NCBI GenBank assembly: GCA_033807775.1 | Contig: CM066312.1 | Span: forward strand, 31,593,696 to 31,657,695 | Source: Saussurea involucrata | Taxonomy: Eukaryota > Streptophyta > Magnoliopsida > Asterales > Asteraceae | Reading direction: 5' to 3' | DNA length: 64,000 nt | Shown here: in pieces, positions 45,570-54,449 of the stretch | Layout of the letters: each line of letters opens with the position of its first letter | Position numbering within the stretch: position 1 is the first letter of the stretch | Position numbers and translations under genes: made by a program | The notes under the pieces: generated by a model | Told to the model about the DNA's origin: nothing | Databases searched by the model: none | The model's input: the letters and a program-made list of their open reading frames with translations, nothing else

Positions 45570-46682
45570 TGTTAGTCCCAGATGGCTTAACAAGTATTGT
45601 AGAAGGGGGGGTTGAATACAATACACAAAAATTTCACAATTTTAATTCTTATATTTGAAAAACTTTCAAAAGAATTACACACAGAAAACTTAAGATTGTT
45701 GCGGAAAAGAACAGATAAACTATTCTAACAATCTTACACAAAGTATACAACAAAACAACTAAGAACACTAAGAGCAAAGCTATTGAGTTTTAAGGCTTAA
45801 AAGAAGGTTTCTTGCACTGAGAGAATTTCTTTTGAAAGCGTGAGAATTGCATGAAGAGCACTTCTCCTTTTATAGTGCCAAGGAGTGCCCAAGCATTAAA
45901 TGCTTGGGACACTTGTCATCTTCACATATGCTGATAATGTTGACTTCAGGAGAACTGTGAAGTCCTTGTCACTTTTCACTAGGTGCAGACAGAGTAGCTT
46001 GAGCAGATAATAGGGACCTTAGCTGAAGGTGGATAAAAAGACAAACTGTCACTTTTCTCTGCTGGAGGATATTGTCCCATAATAAATGATCTTCTGTCTT
46101 GAGCCTTTAGCACCGAAGTGGTTTCCACCGAGATTTGACAAGTCTTCGGTGGAAAGAAGACTAGTCCACCGAAGTTGCAAGCAGGATTCGGTGGTAACTA
46201 GTCCACCGAAATTACGAGCATGTTTCGGTGGTGAGAGGACCACCGAAATTACAAGTATATTTCGGTGGTGAGAGGACCACCGAAGTTACATGTATATTTC
46301 GGTGGTGAGAGGACCACCGAAGTTACATGTATATTTCGGTGGTGAGAGGACCACCGAAGTTACATGTATATTTCGGTGGTGAGAGGAGCACCGAAAGGGT
46401 CATCGGTGGGAGAAGGCCACCGAAGATGTCCTATAACTTCGGTGGAGAGAAGGCCACCGAAATGTCAAGGGATTTCGGTGGTGATGACTTGTTTGAAAGT
46501 TGCCGAGAGTCTTCTATTTTCCACAAGTAGAGAGTCTTCAAGCTTGGTTTCGGTTGATCTTCGACTTCACCGAACATTTGCTATCTTGTACAAGTCATTC
46601 AAAGAACTGAACTAAAATATTCTAAGTAGGAGTTTTAGGGAAAACATCGGTGAGTCAATTTCAAATCCTTGGTGACCCAACA
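45570..46682 (-). repeat. 3' LTR of element D
   Basis: TGTTAGTCCC to GACCCAACA on the plus strand. U3 contains about twenty TTCGGTGG/CCACCGAA sites (46118-46480). Confidence 0.96.
46222..46400. repeat. Tandem 37-bp hairpin repeats in LTR D
   Basis: Five units begin at 46222, 46260, 46297, 46334 and 46371. Each has TTCGGTGG, eight bases TGAGAGGA, then CCACCGAA, so each can pair with itself; the last copy has GCACCGAA. The same array is at 57810-57988 in the 5' LTR. Confidence 0.9.
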
Positions 46683-46982
46683 ATCTCCCCCTATTTGAAT
46701 TTGAGCTCCTTATCTTAGAATATTCAAGAGTAAATAAAAGCAAGTGCGTTTTTGACCCTTTTTACTCTTTTGGGTTCTTTTCACATAGACCATTCTTTTT
46801 GATCTTTTTGACCTTTTTCTTTTGTATGTGTATGTATACTATGTACAGTATTTACAGGTAACAAAAAAAATGAAGTATGTACGGAAATAAAATTCAAATA
46901 GAGATACTTGTATTAAGATAAGTTCTCGTACAATTTTTACAAAAAGAGAAATTAACTTTTACAAGTACTAAATGGAGAGAAC
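46683..46982 (-). other. Polypurine tract and 3' untranslated region of element D
   Basis: Minus strand CAAATAGGGGGAGATTG (46683-46697) adjoins the LTR. The remaining bases to 46982 are AT-rich without an ORF. Confidence 0.8.
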
Positions 46983-48707
46983 TTACTTCTTTGAGGTTTT
47001 GCGGCGCTTGATTTCATCCAGTAAGTTTCTATAGAACGGTTGAGCTTCGGGGATGTTCGGAAAGAGGTTGTGAATGCCTTCCAGAAATATGGTATCGGCT
47101 ATGGACATCTGGGCAAATCTGAAGAATGCCCGACGACCGAGACCGTCGTTGAAGAATAATCCTGGTATTGGTGAGAGGCTCAAGGTTGTGGTAGGATAGG
47201 GAACAGAGGTGGGAATGGTAAGGTTAAGATTGCTTACATTTGGGATTTTACCTTCTCTTGCCATTTCCTTGAAGACTGAGTCAGGAGGATTTTTGACTTT
47301 GGGGAGGATGATCTTCTCTTTCAGAGACAGCAGTTTGGCTCTTTCTTCGGTGGAGAGAATGATGTTATGTTTTCTTTTGATCTCCTTCATCTTATTCATT
47401 AGACCATCAATGTATTTGACAAAGATGTCTTTCCTTGGATTTGGACTCCTGACGAGGTGTTGAGTGATTTCATACCATTCCGAGAGACCGAAGAGTTGGA
47501 GATGGCTTTCTTTCACACTCTTCATAGAACCATCTTCCCAGTTAATAATCAATCTGATATCTTGAGGATTTGCCTTGGAGGTGGCAATCTTTACTGAAGA
47601 AATTTGTGACCTATAGCTCCGGTGGTGCATGGTCTTTTTGTACCAATTAATTTCTTCATTCTTTTGTTGTTCCAAGGCACTGAGCACCGATTTCTGTGTT
47701 TGGATGGCATCGGTGGACTTGACTTTTGAAGCTTCTTCTGTGGCAGCTTTGAGAGAAAGATCTCTGGATTTGTCTAAGTCGATTTGAGCTATTCTTGCTT
47801 CCTCAATTTCTTGAGCAGAGAGGCCAAGTTCGGTGGTGATTGGTTGAGAAGCAGGCTTGAGTTTGAGAGTTTCAGCGTCCTTCGGTCGAGCCCCATATTT
47901 TGTCAGATCCTTTTTCTTCTTTGCTTCTCTGGCCAATTCTTCGGCCGAAAGAATTCTTTTCCCTTTGTCTTCGGAAGCATTGCTGGACTGCTCCCCCTCA
48001 ACTGATGCATTAAGGTCAAGAGCTTCGGTGGAGCCAGTATTGGTCGGTGAGAGTGAGACATGTTTCGGTGGAGAAGAGGGTTTCGGTGGAGAAAAAGGTT
48101 TCGGTGATGAGGATGGTTTCGGTGGTGAGGATGGTTTCGGTGGAGAGGGTTTCGGTGATGAGGATGGTTTCGGTGGAGAGGGTTTCGGTGGAGGCTGGTT
48201 ACTGGAAAGTTTCTTTATGGATGGAAGTTTCGGTGGAGCCGTGGTTTTCTCCCCCTCAGGAACAGCCGGCAACTTGAAACCTAACTCATAGAAGGCCTTA
48301 TCAAACTTGGAGTGTAGGAAGGCCAGACTCGTTTCGGTGGTATGGGGAACCAAGGCAAAATCACCGAGATCCATTTCCCACTGGGAACGTTCAGGACTGG
48401 GTGAGTCGGTGGAAGGTTTGGAGAGGGACTCCACTGTGGTAGAAAGGGCAGATAATTTTTCTTGAATGGGGCGTAGGGCTTCGGTGATGGCATCAAGAAG
48501 AAGATGCGGTAGCTGAGACTCGAGGGTAGAGATGCGGGAATTGGCTTGGGAGATTAAGGTGATGGTAGATTTAAGAAAGGTAGAGGTGCGGTCAATGTGC
48601 GGGGAGGTTTGGCCACCGATTTCGGGAAACTGGAAGAGTAGTCGGTGGGGGTCAGGTTCGGGAATGGGAATATGGAGGTAAGGCACCAAGTCGTCGGTTT
48701 GTAGCAT
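46983..48707 (-). CDS. Third ORF of element D, C-terminal part (574 residues)
   Basis: Overlaps the end of the N-terminal part (48652-48707) in a different frame, so the two are probably one protein joined through the C-rich tract at 48712-48780. It includes a Pro-rich stretch of PPKP repeats (about 48020-48200), each encoded by the family motif CCACCGAAA. A basic/acidic helical region (EELAREAKKKKDLTKYG) and a C-terminal domain ending FRFAQMSIADTIFLEG...LLDEIKRRKTSKK follow. Neither a signal peptide nor a membrane segment stands out, so the old label envelope-like does not fit well. Function unknown. Confidence 0.65.
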   Translation of the reverse strand: MLQTDDLVPYLHIPIPEPDPHRLLFQFPEIGGQTSPHIDRTSTFLKSTITLISQANSRISTLESQLPHLLLDAITEALRPIQEKLSALSTTVESLSKPSTDSPSPERSQWEMDLGDFALVPHTTETSLAFLHSKFDKAFYELGFKLPAVPEGEKTTAPPKLPSIKKLSSNQPPPKPSPPKPSSSPKPSPPKPSSPPKPSSSPKPFSPPKPSSPPKHVSLSPTNTGSTEALDLNASVEGEQSSNASEDKGKRILSAEELAREAKKKKDLTKYGARPKDAETLKLKPASQPITTELGLSAQEIEEARIAQIDLDKSRDLSLKAATEEASKVKSTDAIQTQKSVLSALEQQKNEEINWYKKTMHHRSYRSQISSVKIATSKANPQDIRLIINWEDGSMKSVKESHLQLFGLSEWYEITQHLVRSPNPRKDIFVKYIDGLMNKMKEIKRKHNIILSTEERAKLLSLKEKIILPKVKNPPDSVFKEMAREGKIPNVSNLNLTIPTSVPYPTTTLSLSPIPGLFFNDGLGRRAFFRFAQMSIADTIFLEGIHNLFPNIPEAQPFYRNLLDEIKRRKTSKK

Positions 48708-50283
48708 TCGGGGGGGAGCAGGTGATCGGGGGGGGAGAAGGCGATCGGGGGGGAGTAGGCGATCGGGGGGGTGATTGGTGTGAGGACGAGGGAGACTCGG
48801 TGTGATGTTCTTCGGTGGACGGGATGGTTTGGGGAGAACCAGTGTCCGCTAAAAGAAAATCAAAAAAATCAAAGGGTGCAATTGGGGGGGAACCCTTAGA
48901 GGGTTGTGCAATGTCTTCGATCGAAAACTGATCGGGTGTAAAGCTGTGTAGTGTGAAGTCAGAACCCTCGAGCGGAGAGATCTCGAGGTCATCCCCACCA
49001 CCCAAGGAGTCGAGTGGGGAGGTATGTGGGGGGTTCTCCTGAAATGTAACTGAGGCCTTTCGAGAGGCAACAGAGGAGACGGTGGGGTGTGTAGCGGGTA
49101 CCCTTGGCCCGGAGGGATGAAGTTCAACAACCGGCGATTTTGGAGAATCGACGGTTGGATGAGTCGGTTGGGCCGATGGTTTCCGAGACCTCTTTGGAAG
49201 AGATCCCGAAGGGGAGGGTGAGTGCCTCCGCTTGTGAGAAGGGGTATGAACCGGGGAAGTCTCCGAGGGATCTCTCGGTGACGTGGTTCGAGAAGCGGGA
49301 GCGGAGGTGCCGGTGGCCTTTTGTCGTTTCTTTTGAGTGCCACCCGACGTCACTCGGGACCGGGGAGAAGGGACCACAACATTTGGAGTGACCTCGGGAA
49401 TTTCCAGGTGGCGAAACCCGGGAATTTCCGCGTCACCCCAACGAAGTTCGGGAGATAGAGCGAAGGAAATCATACCTGGGCGTAATGGGCGATCGGTGGC
49501 GAGCGGCTTGACGTTGAGGGTTTTGGTGCCCACAACGGGAGATGACCATTCATACGAGAACCGGGGCGAGGAAGAGCGGCGATCGGTTTCCAAAGCTTTG
49601 GAAAGCTTGTGTTGTAAGATCATGGAGATGAAGCGGGGAAAAGCAACGTAACACTTCTTGGGAGTTTTGATGACCTCGACAAGCTCTGAGAAGAAATATT
49701 GGGCGAAGTCAACTTTCCTTTGGAAGATGAGGGCATGAGCGAGTTTGTTGACGTGTGAGGGCGATTGGTCATGCCCACTTGTTTTGCGTGAGAGGCAATG
49801 GATAACGTGAGCGAAGAAGAAATTCCAAATGCCTCCCATTTTGCTGCGAAGAAGAGTACCGGGGCCTTTGGAGCTTTTGGAGGAGTCGTCGAGCACATAA
49901 CCGGTGGTAAGAACAATGTCTTCATGGATGGTATCCAAGTACATGTCTTCATAGTCGGAAAAGGCGTCGATCTTGAGAGCTAGACGAACATCATCGACCC
50001 CAAAAGTGAGGTCGTGATCACCTTCGGCATTGGTGAAGATGGAGGCGTGAATGGCCTCATTGGAGGGATCGTACACGGAGGATAGCCAGAATTGACTAAT
50101 GAGCATTTTGCTCATCCTGGGGTTGCATGAAAAGGCATGAAGAAGAGGAGAGCGAGACAGAAATTTAGCGATAGTAGAGAACTCGGGATGAGCGGGATCG
50201 GATTCAAGGCGGGCAACGTGATTGCATTGGTTGAAGCGGAGGTCTTCAAAACGTGTAGGAATTGGATATCGAGAGGATGCCAT
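48652..50283 (-). CDS. Third ORF of element D, N-terminal part (putative plant transposon protein type)
   Basis: I start it at the ATG 50283-50281 (MASSRYPIPTRFEDLRFN), about 85 bases after a TATA box; the frame is open upstream only because it reads through the motif array. Residues 1-240 form a globular domain (PRMSKMLISQFWLSS, DDVRLALKIDAFSDYED, IWNFFFAHVIHCLSRKTSGH) shared with element C and resembling the putative plant transposon protein family. Residues 290-380 carry basic clusters (KKRQKATG, HKRRHSPSPSGSLPKRSRKP), likely nuclear signals. A Pro/Ser-rich tail ends in the other frame at 48652. It has 543 residues. Its role is unknown; the layout suggests separate expression from gag-pol. 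Confidence 0.7.
   Translation of the reverse strand: MASSRYPIPTRFEDLRFNQCNHVARLESDPAHPEFSTIAKFLSRSPLLHAFSCNPRMSKMLISQFWLSSVYDPSNEAIHASIFTNAEGDHDLTFGVDDVRLALKIDAFSDYEDMYLDTIHEDIVLTTGYVLDDSSKSSKGPGTLLRSKMGGIWNFFFAHVIHCLSRKTSGHDQSPSHVNKLAHALIFQRKVDFAQYFFSELVEVIKTPKKCYVAFPRFISMILQHKLSKALETDRRSSSPRFSYEWSSPVVGTKTLNVKPLATDRPLRPGMISFALSPELRWGDAEIPGFRHLEIPEVTPNVVVPSPRSRVTSGGTQKKRQKATGTSAPASRTTSPRDPSETSPVHTPSHKRRHSPSPSGSLPKRSRKPSAQPTHPTVDSPKSPVVELHPSGPRVPATHPTVSSVASRKASVTFQENPPHTSPLDSLGGGDDLEISPLEGSDFTLHSFTPDQFSIEDIAQPSKGSPPIAPFDFFDFLLADTGSPQTIPSTEEHHTESPSSSHQSPPRSPTPPRSPSPPPITCSPPNATNRRLGALPPYSHSRT
48712..48780. repeat. Interrupted homopolymer tract at the third-ORF frame change
   Basis: Four runs of seven or eight G (plus strand), each near GATC, form an imperfect 18-21 bp tandem repeat: CGATCGGGGGGG-like units. 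The reading frame of the third ORF changes here or just after, so slippage in this tract is the likely cause. Confidence 0.8.
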
Positions 50284-50351
50284 GAGAGAGATATGTTTGG
50301 AGGAGAGATAGTTGCAGGTTTGAATTGTGAGAAGGAGTGGGGAAGAAATGA

Positions 50352-50372
50352 AGGGAGGTATGTGTATATATA
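50352..50372 (-). promoter_or_regulatory. Internal promoter TATA box for the third ORF of D
   Basis: Minus strand CCCTATATATACACATACC, followed by a C/T-rich leader (CCTCCCTTCATTTCTTCCCC) to the ATG at 50283. Same design as element C at 19341-19467. Confidence 0.5.
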
Positions 50373-50554
50373 GGGAAATGATAAGGCACTGTGATGATGA
50401 TTTTGTATGGGAAGAGGGGACATGCGGCTCTTGAGGTGAAAGGGTTATTGGAAATCGGGACAAGGAGCGGCGGATAGGCGAAGGGTCTGACGCAAAAGCA
50501 ATTGAGTGGTCACAAGTGGGCTTTGGGAACCGTGTGAATCGGTGTAGACTCGGT

Positions 50555-51182
50555 GAAGCTTCGGTGGAGGATTCGGTGTTCGCTCGGTGAAGCTTCGGTG
50601 GGACTTCGGTGGTAGAAAGGTTTACCGAATTTGGATAGTACCACCGAAATGGGGCTTCGGTGATAGAAAGGTTCACCGAATTTGGATAGTACCACCGAAA
50701 TGAGATGATCACCGATTTGAGACTTCGGTGGTGGACAGTTTTCACCGATTTGAGATGACCACCGATTTGAGACTTCGGTGGTGGACAAGTTTTCACCGAT
50801 TTGAGATGACCACCGATTTGAGACTTCGGTGGTGGACAAGTTTCACCGATTTGAGATGACCACCGATTTGAGACTTCGGTGGTGGACAGTTTTCACCGAT
50901 TTGAGATGACCACCGAAATGAGACTTCGGTGGTGGACAGATTTCCACCGATTCGAGATGACCACCGAAATGAGATTTCGGTGGTGGACAGATTTCCACCG
51001 ATTCTGAAAATTTTCACCGAAATGTGCTTCGGTGGTAGGCACGCTTCACCGATACTCGAGATTATTACCGAAATGGAAAAGAGATAGAAAAGATTCGACA
51101 CATAGGTTTGTCCACCGATGAGAGATCGGTGGAGAGAGAGAAGTAGATACGAAGGTGTCCACCGATGTGAGATCGGTGGAGC
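50555..51182. repeat. TTCGGTGG/CCACCGA motif array upstream of the third ORF of D
   Basis: Roughly 50-55-bp units hold CACCGATTTGAGATGACC and ACTTCGGTGGTGGACA in alternation; about six units are clear between 50690 and 51010. The array lies between the pol stop (51195) and the internal TATA box, in the position of an upstream regulatory region. Confidence 0.88.
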
Positions 51183-51194
51183 ATGAACACATAT

Positions 51195-54100
51195 TTATTC
51201 TTGGAAATTGCACATCCCAAGTTCACTGATGAGAAAGTTGAACCTGGTTTCATCAAGAGGTTTGGTGAAAATATCAGCAAGCTGCAAATCGGTGGGAATG
51301 AAGTGTAGTTCAATGTCACCTTTGGAAATGTGATCTCTGATGAAGTGATACCTGATATCGATGTGTTTAGATCTAGAATGAAGAACAGGATTATTTGCTA
51401 TAGCTATAGCACTGGAATTATCACACAGAATTGGGACTTTAGAAAAGAATTGATTATAGTCCCTTAGTTGGTTTCTCATCCATAGAATCTGAGCACAGCA
51501 GCTCCCAGCAGCTACATATTCAGCCTCAGCAGTAGAGGTTGATACAGAGTTTTGTTTCTTGCTGGACCAACTTACTAATTTTCCCCCAAGGAGCTGACAG
51601 CTTCCTGTAGTACTCTTTCTATCAATCTGGGAACCTGCAAAGTCTGAATCTGAATAACCAATTAGTTCAAAACTCGAGTCTTTGGGATACCAAAGACCCA
51701 AGTGCAGTGTGCCCTTAAGATACCGAAAAATTCGTTTTACAGCCTTTAAATGTGATACTTTAGGATTGGCCTGATAACGAGCACATAGACAGGTAGCAAA
51801 CATAATATCCGGTCTGCTAGCAGTTAGGTAAAGAAGAGAGCCTATCATACCTCGGTAAAGAGTAACATCCACAGATTCACCTTTTAGATCGGCACACAAT
51901 TTCAAGGGAGGTGCCATGGGAGTTTTCATAGGAGAGCTATCTAGAAAGTTAAATTTCTTCAGAAGGTCCCGAATATATTTGCTTTGATTTATAAAAATTC
52001 CTTCTGAAGATTGTTTGACTTGAAGGCCCAAGAAAAATGTAAGCTCTCCCATCATGCTCATCTCATATTCACTCATCATGAGAGAGGCAAACTCATCACA
52101 TAGGCATTCATCAGTGGCACCAAAAATGATGTCATCAACATAGATTTGAACAAGAATGATATTACCTGAGGTTTCTTTGATGAAGAGAGTATTGTCAATT
52201 TTACCTCTGGAATATCCATGCTTGAGAAGAAAGTTTGCAAGAGTGTCATACCAAGCACGTGGAGCTTGCTTGAGACCATACAAAGCTTTGTCAAGTCTGT
52301 ACACAAAGTTTGGATGAGCTGGGTCTTCAAAGCCAGGAGGTTGTTTCACGTAGACTTCTTCTGCAAGTTCCCCGTTGAGAAAGGCACTTTTAACATCCAT
52401 TTGAAAAACCCTAAAATTTCGGTAGGCAGCATGAGCCAGAAAGATCCTTATAGCTTCAAGTCTTGCAACAGGGGCAAATCGGGCCTTGTTCCTGATCACA
52501 GTACCATCTTCATCCATTTTGTTCCTGAATACCCACTTGGTTCCAATGATTGTCTTGTTTCTGGGTTTGGGAACCAATCTCCAAACTTTATTTCTCTGGA
52601 ACTGAGAAAGTTCTTCTTGCATGGCAGTGATCCAACAAGGATCTGATAGAGCTTCATCCACTTTCTTGGGTTCAGAGAGAGAGAGGAAATTCACATAGAG
52701 ACAAATATTTCCAACTCCTCTGCGGGTTTGGACACCTGCTTGTTGATCACCAATAATTTGATCTATGGGGTGATCTTTGGTCCATTTTAGAGCAGGGGGT
52801 AAAGGTGATGGGGTATGAGGAGTAGAGTGAAATGGAGTAGTGGGATCAGAGGTTTGGTGTAAAATGGGATTTTCGGTAGTGGAAGCCATGTGATTTTCGG
52901 TGGGATTAGGGATGGAAGAAGGGCTTCGGTGTAGAGTTTCGGTGGAAATAGGGAAATTGGTGTGAGAGATGGGTTGATCAATTTCGGTGGGAGAGAGTGA
53001 TCCAGCTGGGTTTTTTGAGATGGATGGATTTGAGGGAATAGAGGAGATATCGGTGGAAGTGACTAAGGGGGTATCACCAATACATGATGAAATCCATCTG
53101 TGTAAATCATCCTCATCACTTGAAAGTGAGGAACATCTGAGATCATCAAACTTGACATGGATGGACTCATCAATGCTTTTTCTTCTGAGATTGTACACCC
53201 TATAAGCTTTGGAGGATAAGGAGTATCCAACAAATATTCCCTCATCTGCCTTGGGATCAAACTTCCCAAGATTTTCACGATCATTAAGAATAAAGCAGAT
53301 ACACCCAAAGACATGAAGAAAGCCAATATTTGGTTTTCTACCATGAAAAACTTCATACGGGGTTTTATCATGTCTTTTGGATATTACTGACCTGTTTTGA
53401 GTGAAGCAGGCAGTATTCACAGCTTCGGCCCAAAAATAGGTGGGGAGATTTGATTCGCTCAGCATGGATCTAGCGGCCTCACACAGTGTTCTGTTTTTCC
53501 TTTCCACCACTCCATTTTGCTGAGGAGTACGAACAGCGGAGAAGTTCTGAGAGATCCCTTTCTCGGTGAAGAAGTCTTCAAGAGCACTATTTTTGAATTC
53601 AGTGCCATTGTCACTTCTTACCGAGCGGACAAGCTGGCCATTGAGAACTTCATTTTTCTTGACAAAGTTGATGATTTCTTCAGTAGCATCACTTTTGTAC
53701 CTGAGAAAGAACACCCAAGTATATCTGGTAAATTCATCAACAATAACAAGAATATACCTTTTGCCTCCAAGACTTGGAGTGCTGACTGGTCCACATAGAT
53801 CCATGTGCAGCAATTGAAGAGGAAGAGTGATGGAAGAGCATTGCTTCGTCTTGAAGGATGTTTTGGTGAGCTTTCCCTTTTCACATGCATCACACAGCTT
53901 CTCTTTGACAAAGTTCAACTTTGGCATGCCCGTCACCAGCTCTTTGTTGGAAATTTTATGCAAGGTCTTGAAGTTTAGATGAGAAAGACGTTTGTGCCAC
54001 AACCAGTTTCTTTTGGATGCATCATTTGACACAAAGCAGACATTTGAAGAAGAATCGGATTGCCCCATATCTATGACGTAGACATTTTCCATCCGTCTTC

Positions 54101-54449
54101 CCGATAATACCACATTGAATTGTTTGTCTACCACGGAGCAGACACAAAGTTCAAAGATAACTTTGTATCCAAGATCACACAGTTGGCTAATGCTGAGAAG
54201 GTTATGCATGAGGCCGTCCACAAAAGCCACTTTGTTGAAGGTTACAGATCCGTTAGAGAGGGTCCCGTATCCTTTGGTGTAAGCCTTAGAATTATCACCA
54301 AAGGTTACAGATGGACCTTTTCCCGGCACATAGTTGATGAGAAGAGACTTGTTTCCCGTCATATGGCGTGAGCACCCGCTGTCTAAATACCAAATTTGAT
54401 GGTGCTCAAAAGCCTGCATGCAAACACATATTAGTTCTTTGGTACCCAT
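51195..54449 (-). CDS. Copia pol of element D (1084 residues; RT has a 17-residue gap)
   Basis: Starts MGTKELICVC, overlapping gag by 19 bases in the -1 frame. Protease WYLDSGCSRHM (residues 20-30); GAG-pre-integrase WLWHKRLSHLNF; integrase with D in HMDLCGP, D in RSDNGTEF and E in GVVERKN. A Ser/Pro linker with family motifs follows (about 52870-53070). RT has KWVFRNKMDEDG, FLNGE and YVDDIIFGA (about 52130). RNase H has DSDFAGSQIDRKSTTG and STAEAEYVAAGSCC. At about 52475 NKAR runs straight into FAPVARLE, whereas element C has 17 more residues there, starting LVAKGY. That block belongs to the fingers region common to copia RTs, so RT is probably dead. Frame otherwise intact. Confidence 0.92.
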   Translation of the reverse strand: MGTKELICVCMQAFEHHQIWYLDSGCSRHMTGNKSLLINYVPGKGPSVTFGDNSKAYTKGYGTLSNGSVTFNKVAFVDGLMHNLLSISQLCDLGYKVIFELCVCSVVDKQFNVVLSGRRMENVYVIDMGQSDSSSNVCFVSNDASKRNWLWHKRLSHLNFKTLHKISNKELVTGMPKLNFVKEKLCDACEKGKLTKTSFKTKQCSSITLPLQLLHMDLCGPVSTPSLGGKRYILVIVDEFTRYTWVFFLRYKSDATEEIINFVKKNEVLNGQLVRSVRSDNGTEFKNSALEDFFTEKGISQNFSAVRTPQQNGVVERKNRTLCEAARSMLSESNLPTYFWAEAVNTACFTQNRSVISKRHDKTPYEVFHGRKPNIGFLHVFGCICFILNDRENLGKFDPKADEGIFVGYSLSSKAYRVYNLRRKSIDESIHVKFDDLRCSSLSSDEDDLHRWISSCIGDTPLVTSTDISSIPSNPSISKNPAGSLSPTEIDQPISHTNFPISTETLHRSPSSIPNPTENHMASTTENPILHQTSDPTTPFHSTPHTPSPLPPALKWTKDHPIDQIIGDQQAGVQTRRGVGNICLYVNFLSLSEPKKVDEALSDPCWITAMQEELSQFQRNKVWRLVPKPRNKTIIGTKWVFRNKMDEDGTVIRNKARFAPVARLEAIRIFLAHAAYRNFRVFQMDVKSAFLNGELAEEVYVKQPPGFEDPAHPNFVYRLDKALYGLKQAPRAWYDTLANFLLKHGYSRGKIDNTLFIKETSGNIILVQIYVDDIIFGATDECLCDEFASLMMSEYEMSMMGELTFFLGLQVKQSSEGIFINQSKYIRDLLKKFNFLDSSPMKTPMAPPLKLCADLKGESVDVTLYRGMIGSLLYLTASRPDIMFATCLCARYQANPKVSHLKAVKRIFRYLKGTLHLGLWYPKDSSFELIGYSDSDFAGSQIDRKSTTGSCQLLGGKLVSWSSKKQNSVSTSTAEAEYVAAGSCCAQILWMRNQLRDYNQFFSKVPILCDNSSAIAIANNPVLHSRSKHIDIRYHFIRDHISKGDIELHFIPTDLQLADIFTKPLDETRFNFLISELGMCNFQE

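Noticed and set aside
47857..48291. 144-codon plus-strand ORF with Gly/Phe/Glu repeats
   Set aside because: Antisense shadow of the PPKP repeats in D's third ORF; the repeat comes from the DNA motif.
48652..50796. Upstream extension of D's third ORF to 50796
   Set aside because: The extra 171 codons read the noncoding motif array and cross the TATA box; the ATG at 50283 aligns with the start in element C.
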